Positions 19,533 to 28,131 of a stretch of 64,000 nucleotides of DNA are shown here, in pieces; position 1 is the first letter of the stretch; every line of letters starts with the position of its first letter. Under the pieces are notes generated by a model. It made no database searches, was not told the origin of the DNA, and saw only the letters and a list, made by a program, of their open reading frames with translations. Position numbers and translations under genes: made by a program. Source of the stretch: Listeria farberi (lineage in GTDB: Bacteria > Bacillota > Bacilli > Lactobacillales > Listeriaceae); assembly GCF_014229245.1 (NCBI RefSeq), contig NZ_JAARZJ010000008.1, forward strand, positions 89,512 through 153,511. Direction: 5' to 3'.

Positions 19533-19569
19533 AAACCGACAAAGTCATTTGGCTTTGTCGGTTTTTTTT
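19533..19569 (+). terminator. Terminator of the str operon
   Basis: AAACCGACAAAG (19533-19544) pairs with CTTTGTCGGTTT (19553-19564), followed by a T-run. Confidence 0.92.
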
Positions 19570-19672
19570 GTGCCTGAAATAAGAATTAACTTGAAAAATA
19601 TCACATTTTCGCATAACCTTAAAGTAGACATATCTTTTTACCTTCTAGACCGAAATCAAGGAGGTAGGCCAA

Positions 19673-21739
19673 GTGGTACAATTTGATGCTAGAAATATGA
19701 CGCTACTCGAATCGCTCGTCGTGGCGAATGTATATCTTGCACCCGAGAAATTACAAGAAGAATTAGGGATTTCGAAACGAACACTTCAATATGATGTGGA
19801 AAAAATTAATAAAGAATTAGACAATATAGGGCTTGATGGCATTCAATCCGTTCGAGGACAAGGTTATTATTTATTAGAAGATGAAAAATCGACAATTAAA
19901 GAAATCCTTGGAAATAGGGAAGCGAGCCACAAAGTCTTTTCAGCTAGTGAACGTCGCATCCGTATTTTATTTTTTCTACTTGTAACAGATGCACGAGTAA
20001 TTATCGATACAATTAATGAATGTAATGAAGTCAGCCGCAACACCAGTTTACAGGATATTAAACAATTAAAATTATCGCTTAAACAGTTTAACTTAGAACT
20101 CGCTTATGATCGGAAAAATGGTAATATGGTTCTCGGTGATGAACGTAGTATTCGTCAGTTTTTCATTCATTATTGTATGAATAACGAAGAAATCGCAACC
20201 GCAGATCAGCTTCTCGATTTAATGAAAATTAATCCAATGATTAAAAATAAAGAACTCTTCCCAAATTTAGATACAATTTTTGAAATTTTAGCAGTAACAG
20301 AGAAAAAAATCGGTATTCGTTATACAGATGAAGTTATTGAGCGTATTGGTATTATGATTTTCTTTTTTAAGGAACGAATGAAACGCGATTGTTATTTAAA
20401 TGAGCACGAAGAACATGAGGTTGAATCTTTTAATATTGCTCAAGAAATTTACGAGCAATTACAGCAAAAAGAAGATTTTAAGATCAATCATGCGGAAATT
20501 ACTTATTTAGGCAAACTTTTACTTGGCGCTAGTCGCTTGAATGATGATGCAGCTGTTGAAGGAAAGTTGGATATAATTGTTGAGAAAATCATTGCCGAAT
20601 TTGAACGCCTTGCTTGTGTGAATTTTGAAGACCACCGTAGTTTAAAAAAAGATTTATTGCTCCATTTACAACCAGCATATTACCGGCTTAAATTCCAAAT
20701 TGAATGGATTAATCCGCTACGAACAGATATTAAGCAAAGTTATAGCGATGTGTATGAGATTACGAAAAAATCATTAGAACCACTAGAAGAGTTACTTGGC
20801 GAAAAGATTCCCGAAGATGAGATAGCATACGTAACGATTTTGTTCGGGGGTTATCTTTCTCGCAAAAACAATACTTTAGTTGAACGGAAGAAACTTTTAA
20901 TTGTTTGCTCTAAAGGGGTAGGAACGTCACGGATGATTGAGCGGCAACTTGCACAATTACTCGGTGAACGTGTTGAAATATTAGAACCAATTTCCATCCG
21001 TGAATTTGAAAAAGGGCTATACGCGCCAGACTTTATTGTGTCGACTTTGCCAATTATGGAACCGAAAGCACCAGTTTTCATTGTTAGTCCGATTTTGACT
21101 GAGGCGCAGAAGCAACAACTGATGAAGGCGATTGCCCCGCACATTTTGCAAAAGGACTCGGATGCGCGCATGTTGTCTTCTGTGCTTGATGTGGTGGATC
21201 AATATGCCAAAGTGGAAGACCGCGAGAAATTGGCGGCAAAACTGAAGTCGGTATTGTTCCAAGTGCAATCAGACAGCCAACTAGAAAAATCGCCAACACT
21301 TGAAGAACTATTGCCAAAAGAACGAATTATTTTTAAAGATAGTGTGGCGGATTGGCATGAAGCTATCCGAGTTGCGTCAAAACCACTTCAACAAGAAGGC
21401 TATATATCAGGAAACTATCAACATGCAATGATTGACAATATTGAGAAACTCGGGCCATATATCGTTATTGCACCAGGGATTGCACTTCCCCATGCTTCGG
21501 TGGATGACGGCGCATACCGTGTTGGAATGAGCCTGTTGCGATTAGACCAGCCGGTTTCATTTTCAAGTAAAGCGAAGGATCAGGTTAAATTAATTATTGT
21601 GCTCGCTTCCATTGACTCCTACACACATATTAATGCGCTGAGCCAACTCACTAATTTAATCATGAAACATCACTTGCTAGAGCAGATTGAACAAGCTGAA
21701 TCAGCAGCAGAAATTGCTGCAATGTTAACAATAAAATAA
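19673..21739 (+). CDS. MtlR/LicR-type PRD transcription regulator
   Basis: This 688-residue regulator has two HTH regions (about 22-50 and 105-135), two PRDs, an EIIB-like domain (Cys412 in LLIVCSKGVGTSR) and a C-terminal EIIA domain (His607 in IALPHAS). In PRD2 the first candidate His is kept (His331, LHLQPAYYR), but the second conserved site reads FGGYLS, with Tyr394 where the regulator at 1075 has His388. The start is GTG with AAGGAGG eight bases before. It has its own terminator and lies just upstream of the ascorbate-type PTS operon, which it probably controls. Confidence 0.87.
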   Translation: MVQFDARNMTLLESLVVANVYLAPEKLQEELGISKRTLQYDVEKINKELDNIGLDGIQSVRGQGYYLLEDEKSTIKEILGNREASHKVFSASERRIRILFFLLVTDARVIIDTINECNEVSRNTSLQDIKQLKLSLKQFNLELAYDRKNGNMVLGDERSIRQFFIHYCMNNEEIATADQLLDLMKINPMIKNKELFPNLDTIFEILAVTEKKIGIRYTDEVIERIGIMIFFFKERMKRDCYLNEHEEHEVESFNIAQEIYEQLQQKEDFKINHAEITYLGKLLLGASRLNDDAAVEGKLDIIVEKIIAEFERLACVNFEDHRSLKKDLLLHLQPAYYRLKFQIEWINPLRTDIKQSYSDVYEITKKSLEPLEELLGEKIPEDEIAYVTILFGGYLSRKNNTLVERKKLLIVCSKGVGTSRMIERQLAQLLGERVEILEPISIREFEKGLYAPDFIVSTLPIMEPKAPVFIVSPILTEAQKQQLMKAIAPHILQKDSDARMLSSVLDVVDQYAKVEDREKLAAKLKSVLFQVQSDSQLEKSPTLEELLPKERIIFKDSVADWHEAIRVASKPLQQEGYISGNYQHAMIDNIEKLGPYIVIAPGIALPHASVDDGAYRVGMSLLRLDQPVSFSSKAKDQVKLIIVLASIDSYTHINALSQLTNLIMKHHLLEQIEQAESAAEIAAMLTIK

Positions 21740-21744
21740 GCTAT

Positions 21745-21784
21745 AAAGCCAGTGGAGCAGTCAAATGCCGCACTGGCTTTTTTG
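21745..21784 (+). terminator. Terminator after the PRD regulator
   Basis: AAAGCCAGTG and CACTGGCTTT pair with a 16-base loop, then a short T-run. Confidence 0.88.
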
Positions 21785-21873
21785 TATGCTCGCTAACGAC
21801 AAAATGTAACAGTCTATTCTTTGCACTTTCGAAAAGAAAGGAATTGGGCTTTTTTAAACAGAGTGGCTACAGC

Positions 21874-21879
21874 TATAAT
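21874..21879 (+). promoter_or_regulatory. Candidate -10 of the ascorbate-type PTS operon
   Basis: TATAAT, 54 bases before the EIIA start. No good -35 at the right distance, which fits dependence on the PRD activator. The cre site lies about 10 bases downstream of the expected transcript start. Confidence 0.5.
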
Positions 21880-21894
21880 AAGAGTGTAAGTTAT

Positions 21895-21908
21895 TGATAG
21901 CGCTATCA
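21895..21908. promoter_or_regulatory. cre site (CcpA operator)
   Basis: TGATAGCGCTATCA fits the cre pattern TGWNANCGNTNWCA at every position and is the core of a perfect 16-bp palindrome (21894-21909). Its place just after the expected transcription start suggests repression by CcpA under good carbon supply. Confidence 0.75.
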
Positions 21909-21932
21909 ATTAGTTGGAAGGGATGAAGAGAT

Positions 21933-22367
21933 ATGTCTTTTTTGGATAAAGAGCTTGTGAATCTGCATGGTTCAGCTAAAAATGCTGACGAAGCTATCGT
22001 GCAAGCAGGAGAATTATTAGTGAATGCAGGTTATGTGAGCGAACAGTACGTAGAAAAAATGGTGGAATCATATCATGAAAATGGTGCGTACTTTGTCATT
22101 GCACCTCAAATAGCAATTCCTCATGCAAGACCAACTGATGGTGTTGAAAACTCTGCGGTATCACTAGTCGTACTAAAAGAAGGCGTGAATTTCGGACACG
22201 CCGCAAATGATCCCGTGCGATTAGTCTTTGGGCTCGCAGCAACATCAAGTGAGGCACATTTAAAAGTCATTCAAAAAATTGTCTCCTTGCTTAGTAACAG
22301 CGATAACATTGAAAAAATGATTCATTCAGAAGATTATCAAGCAATTGGAGAATTAGTGGAGGGATAA
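21933..22367 (+). CDS. PTS EIIA component (mannitol/ascorbate type)
   Basis: A 144-residue cytoplasmic EIIA of the type-2 family. The phosphorylated residue is His64 in AIPHARPTDG. It is followed after two bases by EIIB and then by a UlaA-like EIIC, so it is the first component of an ascorbate-type permease. AAGGGATGAAG precedes the ATG. The natural sugar is not known from sequence. Confidence 0.88.
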   Translation: MSFLDKELVNLHGSAKNADEAIVQAGELLVNAGYVSEQYVEKMVESYHENGAYFVIAPQIAIPHARPTDGVENSAVSLVVLKEGVNFGHAANDPVRLVFGLAATSSEAHLKVIQKIVSLLSNSDNIEKMIHSEDYQAIGELVEG

Positions 22368-22369
22368 CG

Positions 22370-22642
22370 ATGAAAATTTTAGCAGTGTGTGGACTTGGTC
22401 AAGGAACAAGCCTAATTTTAAGAATGAATGTAGAAACAGTCTTACGCGACATGGGAGTGGACGCAGATGTAGAGCACATTGATGTATCGGCTGCGCGCTC
22501 AATGAATGTGGATATTATTGTAACAAGTCAAGAATTAGCAGAAACACTTGGAACAGATACAAGCGCCAAAGTAGTCATCGTCAATAACTATTTTGACAAT
22601 GCGGAAATTAAAACGGCTTTATCTGAAGCAATCAATAGTTAA
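22370..22642 (+). CDS. PTS EIIB component (ascorbate type)
   Basis: A 90-residue EIIB with Cys7 in LAVCGLGQGTSL, the loop usual for UlaB-like proteins. GGAGGG at the end of the EIIA gene is its ribosome site, so the two are coupled. It relays phosphate from EIIA to the substrate in EIIC. Confidence 0.9.
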   Translation: MKILAVCGLGQGTSLILRMNVETVLRDMGVDADVEHIDVSAARSMNVDIIVTSQELAETLGTDTSAKVVIVNNYFDNAEIKTALSEAINS

Positions 22643-22668
22643 ATAAGACAAAAAAAGGTGGGAAAAAA

Positions 22669-23967
22669 ATGGAGATTATTACGTGGATTGCCAATAACTT
22701 TTTTGGAACCCCAGCCATACTTTTAGGTTTTATCGTACTTCTCGGGTTACTTTTACAGAAGAAAAATTTAAGCCAAGTTATTAGCGGAACGTTCAAAGCA
22801 ATTATTGGATTCTTAATTATTAACGCTGGTGCGGCTGTTATCACTGGTTCCCTTGGAATTTTCGAACCAATGTGGAAAGAAGTATTCGGGCTTGAAACAC
22901 CGCCACTTGCAGGGTTTTTAGGACAAGAAGCCTTTAATGCTAAATTTGGTAGTGCAGTAACACTTGCGATGACTCTAGGATTTTTAGTCAACGTATTATT
23001 AGCAAGATTTACACCGTTTAAGTATATCTATTTAACTGGTCATATGATGTTCTGGACAACAACGATCTTTGCAGGAATTACTGTACAAGCTGTTGGCGGC
23101 GATATTCCGTTCTGGGGTCTTGTACTATTCCTAGCAGTAATCATGGGTCTTTACTGGACATTACAACCAGCAATTACACAACCATTCCTACGTAAAATTA
23201 CAGGAAATGATAATGTCGCATTAGGGCATACTTCATCCAGCGTAGCGATTTTATCTGCTTTACTAGGGAAAGTATTTGGAAATAAGAAAAATGATGCAGA
23301 ACATATTAACTTACCGAAAAAATTAGAGTTCTTACGTGACTCAAACGTTATTACAGCACTTACAATGGGGATTCTGTTCGTAGTTGGTGCAGTGATTCTG
23401 ATGGTGAAGAAAACACCAGGAGCAGAAAAATTAATCGCAGAAGCTGGAAATCAAAGCTTCATTGTATACTCCATCGTTCAGTCCTTTACGTTTGCAGCGG
23501 GTATCGCCATCGTTCTTGTAGGTGTACGGATGTTTATCGGCGAAATCGTACCAGCATTCAATGGTATTGCAACAAAACTTGTACCGGGTGCGAAACCAGC
23601 ACTAGATGCCCCAATCGTTTATCCATATGCGCCAAACTCCGTAATTATCGGTTTCTTAGGAGCATTCATTGGAGCGATTATCTGGTTGGTAGTACTTGGA
23701 AATACAGTTGGTTACGTGTTTGTGCCAACAATGATTGTTCTCTTCTTCCACGGTGCAGTTGCTGGGGTATTTGGTAACTCGACGGGTGGGGTTAGAGGAG
23801 CCTTGATAGGTGGATTCCTAACGGCAACAGTTGTCGCCTGGGGTCAATATATAATGGTTACTTTCTTTATTAATACGACTGTTCCCGATACAGCAATGTG
23901 GGCAGCCGACTCAGATATGTTTATTCTAGGACCAATAGTCAGCATGTTAGCGAAGTTATTCTTTTAA
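22669..23967 (+). CDS. PTS EIIC component, UlaA family
   Basis: An integral membrane transporter of 432 residues from the SgaT/UlaA family. Hydrophobic segments run throughout, and GNSTGGVRGALIGGF near the C terminus is typical. Family members carry L-ascorbate in enteric bacteria, but many Firmicute members carry other, unknown sugars or sugar acids. A weak terminator-like hairpin follows, which may reduce expression of the enzyme genes downstream. Confidence 0.9.
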   Translation: MEIITWIANNFFGTPAILLGFIVLLGLLLQKKNLSQVISGTFKAIIGFLIINAGAAVITGSLGIFEPMWKEVFGLETPPLAGFLGQEAFNAKFGSAVTLAMTLGFLVNVLLARFTPFKYIYLTGHMMFWTTTIFAGITVQAVGGDIPFWGLVLFLAVIMGLYWTLQPAITQPFLRKITGNDNVALGHTSSSVAILSALLGKVFGNKKNDAEHINLPKKLEFLRDSNVITALTMGILFVVGAVILMVKKTPGAEKLIAEAGNQSFIVYSIVQSFTFAAGIAIVLVGVRMFIGEIVPAFNGIATKLVPGAKPALDAPIVYPYAPNSVIIGFLGAFIGAIIWLVVLGNTVGYVFVPTMIVLFFHGAVAGVFGNSTGGVRGALIGGFLTATVVAWGQYIMVTFFINTTVPDTAMWAADSDMFILGPIVSMLAKLFF

Positions 23968-23978
23968 GTAAAATCTAA

Positions 23979-24018
23979 ACCTCTTCCTTGTCTAGCATTC
24001 AAGAGGAAGGGGTTTTTT
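23979..24018 (+). terminator. Imperfect terminator or attenuator after EIIC
   Basis: ACCTCTTCCTTG and CAAGAGGAAGGGGT form a stem with bulges, followed by six T. The next gene begins 19 bases later on the same strand with no clear new promoter, so read-through is likely. Confidence 0.65.
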
Positions 24019-24036
24019 GAAAGGAAGTTTTAAAAA

Positions 24037-25029
24037 ATGAGTTTTATTCGTACTTTTTATGGAGATATCGCCCCGGATCAGTTGGGCTTCACTTATTCAC
24101 ACGAGCACATTGTCTGTGTACCGGCTTACTGGCAAGAGCGAGATGCCGATGATTTACTTTTAGATGATAAAGAAAAATCGCAACTTGATGTACAAGATTT
24201 TGCTGATTTAGGTGGTAAAACAATTGTTGATGCAACCGCGGTTGATTATGGTAGACGCGTATTAGATGTGGCGCAAATTTCCAAAGAAACAGGTATTCAA
24301 ATCGTTGGAACAGCTGGATTTAACAAAAGCTTCTTATGGGATGGAAAAATCAAACCAGAACTGAAGCCGATTATAGGTGACTTTGAAACATATTATGAAT
24401 GGATCGAAAATACTTCAACGGAAAAACTAACAGAATTCGTTGTAAATGAAGTCGAAAACGGACTTGAAGGAACACCGTACAAGGCCGGTCAGGTGAAATT
24501 TGGCACTGGCTACAATATGATTACACCTTTAGAAGAAAAGACGATACGCGCGGTTGCAAGAGCACATCACGAGACAAAAGCGCCGATTCATTCTCATACA
24601 GAAGCGGGAACGATGGCTTTAGAGCAAATTGAAATTTTAAAACAAGAGAATATACCGTTAGAATATCTATCAATTGGACATATGGACCGTAACCTGGATC
24701 CGTATTATCACAAGCAAGTTGCTAAAACAGGCGCATTCATGTCATTTGATGGCATTGCAAAAATCAAATACGCACCAGAAAGTGCTCGGATTAAAGCAAT
24801 TCTATATCTAGTTTCGGAAGGCTTTGAAGATCAAATTTTAGTCAGTGGTGATACAGCGCGCAAAACATATTATAAACATTACGGCCACGGACCAGGACTC
24901 GAATATATCACCAAAAAATGGGTGCCACGCTTTATTGACGAAGCAAACGAAAAAGGCTTTGACGGAGAAAAATTAGTTAAAAAATTCTTCATAGATAACC
25001 CGGCGAGATGCTTTACATTTAAAAAATAG
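24037..25029 (+). CDS. Phosphotriesterase-family metal hydrolase, probable phospho-sugar lactonase
   Basis: A 330-residue amidohydrolase-superfamily protein. Metal ligands of the family are visible: His-x-His in YSHEHIV, Lys in QVKFGTGYN, His in IHSHTEAG and IGHMDRN, and Asp in VSGDTARK. Proteins of this branch hydrolyse lactones rather than phosphotriesters. I recall a Listeria protein named Lmo2620 (F2365 numbering) shown to open phosphorylated furanonolactones and believe it is this gene, but cannot confirm it here. Its place after a PTS EIIC fits a phosphorylated lactone or a sugar acid substrate. Confidence 0.82.
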   Translation: MSFIRTFYGDIAPDQLGFTYSHEHIVCVPAYWQERDADDLLLDDKEKSQLDVQDFADLGGKTIVDATAVDYGRRVLDVAQISKETGIQIVGTAGFNKSFLWDGKIKPELKPIIGDFETYYEWIENTSTEKLTEFVVNEVENGLEGTPYKAGQVKFGTGYNMITPLEEKTIRAVARAHHETKAPIHSHTEAGTMALEQIEILKQENIPLEYLSIGHMDRNLDPYYHKQVAKTGAFMSFDGIAKIKYAPESARIKAILYLVSEGFEDQILVSGDTARKTYYKHYGHGPGLEYITKKWVPRFIDEANEKGFDGEKLVKKFFIDNPARCFTFKK

Positions 25030-25041
25030 GAGGCGAAATCT

Positions 25042-25791
25042 GTGTTATATGCAGATGAAAATTCATTTGATATTGGCGCAAAAATCACGAGAACAAAACC
25101 AGTCCTTTTGCCAATAGGAGCAGTTGAAGCCCATGGACCGCATTTGCCACTGGGGACAGACAATATTTTAGCGTCTGAATATTCTGCGAGAATAGCGGCC
25201 GAAACAGATGGTTTTGTGCTTCCGGTATTACCTTATGGCCAAGTTTGGAGTTTGCAAGATTTCCCAGGGAGTTTAACGTTATCCAATGAGACCGTTACAA
25301 AAGTGGTCGTAGAAATTGGTGAAAGTCTTTATAAACAAGGATTTAGACTATTTGTACCAGTGAGCGGACACCTTGGCAACATGGCAGCGCTAAAAGATGC
25401 AGCGCGTGAACTATATGCCAAATACCCAGATATGATTATCTTGCACATTTTTTACCCGAATATCCAAAAACTTGCAATGGACGTGCGCGAAGGAAAAGCA
25501 AACCATCATACGTACATTCATGCTTGTGAAATCGAAACGTCACTCATGCTCTACTTATCACCGGAAAATGCCGATATGAGTCGTGCCATTGATGATCCAC
25601 CAATTTTACCAATTGATGCGGATTTCACCCCGACACCCTGGCAAAGCTTCACAAAGACAGCAGTACTAGGAGAAGCAACTTTGGCAACAGCAGAAAAAGG
25701 CGAATACTTGATTGAAAAAACGTTAAAAACATGTGTGGAGTTGATAAAGCTTGAACAAGAAAAAATTCGAAAATCTACCGAAATGGAATAA
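25042..25791 (+). CDS. Creatininase-family amidohydrolase
   Basis: A 249-residue protein with the creatininase signature: GAVEAHGPHLPLGTDN (metal-binding Glu, His and Asp), VSGHLGNMAAL in place of the more common NGHGGN, and HACEIETSLML. Family members hydrolyse cyclic amides such as creatinine or act in other ring-opening steps. Start is GTG 25042 with AGGAGG before it. Its role in this operon is unknown; a step between lactone hydrolysis and aldol cleavage is a guess from position. The next gene overlaps its end by 41 bases. Confidence 0.83.
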   Translation: MLYADENSFDIGAKITRTKPVLLPIGAVEAHGPHLPLGTDNILASEYSARIAAETDGFVLPVLPYGQVWSLQDFPGSLTLSNETVTKVVVEIGESLYKQGFRLFVPVSGHLGNMAALKDAARELYAKYPDMIILHIFYPNIQKLAMDVREGKANHHTYIHACEIETSLMLYLSPENADMSRAIDDPPILPIDADFTPTPWQSFTKTAVLGEATLATAEKGEYLIEKTLKTCVELIKLEQEKIRKSTEME

Positions 25792-26470
25792 TTTTGCGCT
25801 ATTTAATTTTTTAGCGAAAGATAAAGAAAATAGCCTAGAAGTCATGGAAGCATCGCGCGGTTTTGCAGTACCAGGAATTGTGGCGACAAACTATAAAACA
25901 CCAGAAGAAGCCGCAATTGTGGTGAAAGAACTACAAACAACGGCCGAGGTCATCAGTGTTGGTCTTGGTGGCGGCGGCGACTGGCACAATTGGCGTGATG
26001 TTCTTCATATCGCACGCCTCGTACCGAATAGTCATATTAACCAACCAATCGAAACAGCGGGATTAACAAATGACTTGCTTCCGGAAACATACACCAATGC
26101 ACTCGTTCGACCAACCGGAAAAGTAGGTATTGTCAAATTATCTTCCGGAGATGAAATTACTGCCGAAGAAGCAGTCGATTATTGTTTATCCGCAAATATT
26201 CCGTCAATCAAATTTATGAGCATCGAAGGAACAAAGTATTTAGATGAACTTGTTTATTTAACAAAAGTTGCAGCAGATAAAGGGATATACGGCATTGAGC
26301 CAGCAGGTGGGATTGGTGCCGAGAATATTCTTGAAATAACAACTGCCATCAAGACGACCGGCATTCCGTTTTTCATGCCACATATCTTTGGAAAAACAAT
26401 TGATAAAGCTACAGGTCGCACCAAACCTGAAGAAATCGAGAAAATTTTTGCAGCTTTGGAGGAGAGATAA
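25751..26470 (+). CDS. KDGP aldolase family protein (DgaF-like)
   Basis: Of 239 residues, this protein resembles DgaF, the 2-dehydro-3-deoxy-6-phosphogluconate aldolase of D-glucosaminate use, which yields pyruvate and glyceraldehyde 3-phosphate. Stretches such as NFLAKDKENSLEV at the N terminus, SVGLGGGGD and YGIEPAGGIGAENI fit the family. The N-terminal match requires the TTG at 25751 (GTGGAG ten bases before), so the 41-base overlap with the creatininase gene looks real. The partner dehydratase (DgaE-like) is not in this operon. Confidence 0.78.
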   Translation: MNKKKFENLPKWNNFALFNFLAKDKENSLEVMEASRGFAVPGIVATNYKTPEEAAIVVKELQTTAEVISVGLGGGGDWHNWRDVLHIARLVPNSHINQPIETAGLTNDLLPETYTNALVRPTGKVGIVKLSSGDEITAEEAVDYCLSANIPSIKFMSIEGTKYLDELVYLTKVAADKGIYGIEPAGGIGAENILEITTAIKTTGIPFFMPHIFGKTIDKATGRTKPEEIEKIFAALEER

Positions 26471-27214
26471 ATGATTAATAACTATATCGATATTACGATT
26501 CGCTTATTAGAAAATATTCTTGATAATGAAGCCAACTACGTAAAAGAAGCCGGTGAAAAAGTAGCCGAATCTATTGAAAACGATGGCGTTATCCATTTAT
26601 TCGGTTGCGGCCATTCCCACATTTTAACAGAGGAAGTATTTTACCGAGCAGGTGGACTTGCGGCGATTCATCCGATTTTACATGAACCACTTATGCTTCA
26701 CGAAGGTGCTGCTGCGTCATCTGTACTTGAGCGGAAAAATGATTATGCGAAAACGTTTATGGCTAAGGAAGATATTCGTCCGGGTGATGTAATGATTGTA
26801 TTATCTACATCTGGTCGTAATCCTGTCCCAATAGATGTTGCTGAAATTGCTCGTGAAAAAGGTGCTTTTATCGTCGTTATTACTTCGCTTCAATACTCAG
26901 CTAGTCAAAAATCACGTCACGTATCAGGAAAACGTTTATCTGATACAGGAGACATTGTGATTGATAATGGTGCTGTTAAAGGAGATGCAGTACTAAAATC
27001 AGCAAACTTTGATATAGCATTTGCACCAACATCTACCGTAACTGGTGCAGTTATCTTGCAATCCATTTTTGCAGAAGCCATTGAAAAAATGGTAAATGAT
27101 AATTTCACACCACCAGTATTTATTAGCGGTAATGTCGAAAATGCCGATGAGCATAACAAGGCGCTTGTTGATAAATATAATGAGCGAATTCCGTTACTTG
27201 GAATGAATTTATAA
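26471..27214 (+). CDS. SIS-domain sugar-phosphate protein (UPF0309 type)
   Basis: A 247-residue protein with a phosphosugar isomerase (SIS) fold: LFGCGHSH and VLSTSGRNPVPIDVAEIA are the sugar-phosphate binding loops. It may be an isomerase or a sugar-phosphate sensor. It starts one base after the aldolase stop with GGAGAG as ribosome site and closes the operon, just before a terminator. The substrate is unknown. Confidence 0.82.
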   Translation: MINNYIDITIRLLENILDNEANYVKEAGEKVAESIENDGVIHLFGCGHSHILTEEVFYRAGGLAAIHPILHEPLMLHEGAAASSVLERKNDYAKTFMAKEDIRPGDVMIVLSTSGRNPVPIDVAEIAREKGAFIVVITSLQYSASQKSRHVSGKRLSDTGDIVIDNGAVKGDAVLKSANFDIAFAPTSTVTGAVILQSIFAEAIEKMVNDNFTPPVFISGNVENADEHNKALVDKYNERIPLLGMNL

Positions 27215-27223
27215 AATTAGCTT

Positions 27224-27255
27224 CCCTAGGGTTTTTGTTTCCCTAGGGTTTTTTT
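27224..27255 (+). terminator. Terminator of the PTS-lactonase operon
   Basis: Two copies of the self-complementary CCCTAGGG (27224-27231 and 27241-27248) can pair around a T-rich loop and are followed by seven T. Confidence 0.85.
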
Positions 27256-27263
27256 AGTATAAT
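27235..27263 (+). promoter_or_regulatory. Promoter embedded in the preceding terminator
   Basis: TTGTTT (27235-27240) and TATAAT (27258-27263) are 17 bases apart, 30 bases before the next start codon. The spacer contains the second half of the terminator stem and its T-run. Confidence 0.6.
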
Positions 27264-27292
27264 AAAGTTATTAAGATTAGTGGAGGAATAAT

Positions 27293-28105
27293 ATGCTTAC
27301 AACAAGAAAAGCATTATATTATTTAGACAAAGGAAAAACAAAAGAGGCGATTCACTTACTTGAAACTTGTTGGAATCAAGAAGTGACTGCCGAAAATAGA
27401 AGAGATATATTTACAGCAACGATATTACTTAGCGATGTGCTATACCAAAGCGGCGAACGTTTTCCAGAAATCTATCAACAACTCATGTCAATTTTAGAAG
27501 AGATGAAAGATATAGAAGCAGTCGATTTCGAACGTGAAAAAGCTAAGCAAATTTTCGCCGAGTTAGATGAATATTTTAGTGAGGTAGGAACATTTTTCCA
27601 AGGGAATAGTTTAGCAGAGCTTTGGCTGAAGTTTGACTCTGAAAATGACTATAAAGATGTGTACCCTACGCCACAAAGAGTGGCTGCAATCGAAGCTGAA
27701 CTAGGATATAAGTTACCTAAATCCTATATCTACTTAATGCGTCATACCCAAAATGGAGGTATCGTATCAACGGGCTCTGTCCCCACGACAGAGCCAAGTT
27801 CATGGTCGGAGAATTGTATAGCTATTACTGGTATTATGGGAATAGGAGACCACGGAATATCTACAATAAATGGTATGCACAACACAAATTTTTGGACAGA
27901 AGAATGGGGTTACCCCGATGTTGGTTTAGCTATTGCTGATTGCCCATCAGCAGGACATGACATGGTTTTCTTGGATTACCGAAATTGCGGAAAAACAGGC
28001 GAGCCCGCAGTCGTTCATATTGATCAAGAAGGTGATTATAAAATAATTAAGCTAGCTGATAATTTTGAAGAATTTATTTTGAGTTTGTACAGAGAGGAAT
28101 ATTAA
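27293..28105 (+). CDS. TPR-like plus SMI1/KNR4 (SUKH) domain protein
   Basis: A cytoplasmic protein of 270 residues. The first 100 residues look alpha-helical and repeat-like. From about residue 120 on, the sequence fits an SMI1/KNR4 (SUKH) domain, with ELGYKLPKSYIYLMRHTQNGG-type start, a TGIMGIGD turn and an acidic end. SUKH proteins are often immunity proteins for secreted toxins, but housekeeping members exist. No toxin gene is next to it. Own promoter; a DUF4003-type gene follows after 26 bases. Not a gene I can name. Confidence 0.7.
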   Translation: MLTTRKALYYLDKGKTKEAIHLLETCWNQEVTAENRRDIFTATILLSDVLYQSGERFPEIYQQLMSILEEMKDIEAVDFEREKAKQIFAELDEYFSEVGTFFQGNSLAELWLKFDSENDYKDVYPTPQRVAAIEAELGYKLPKSYIYLMRHTQNGGIVSTGSVPTTEPSSWSENCIAITGIMGIGDHGISTINGMHNTNFWTEEWGYPDVGLAIADCPSAGHDMVFLDYRNCGKTGEPAVVHIDQEGDYKIIKLADNFEEFILSLYREEY

Positions 28106-28131
28106 TTCAAAAACAAGAAGGAGTGCGGCGG

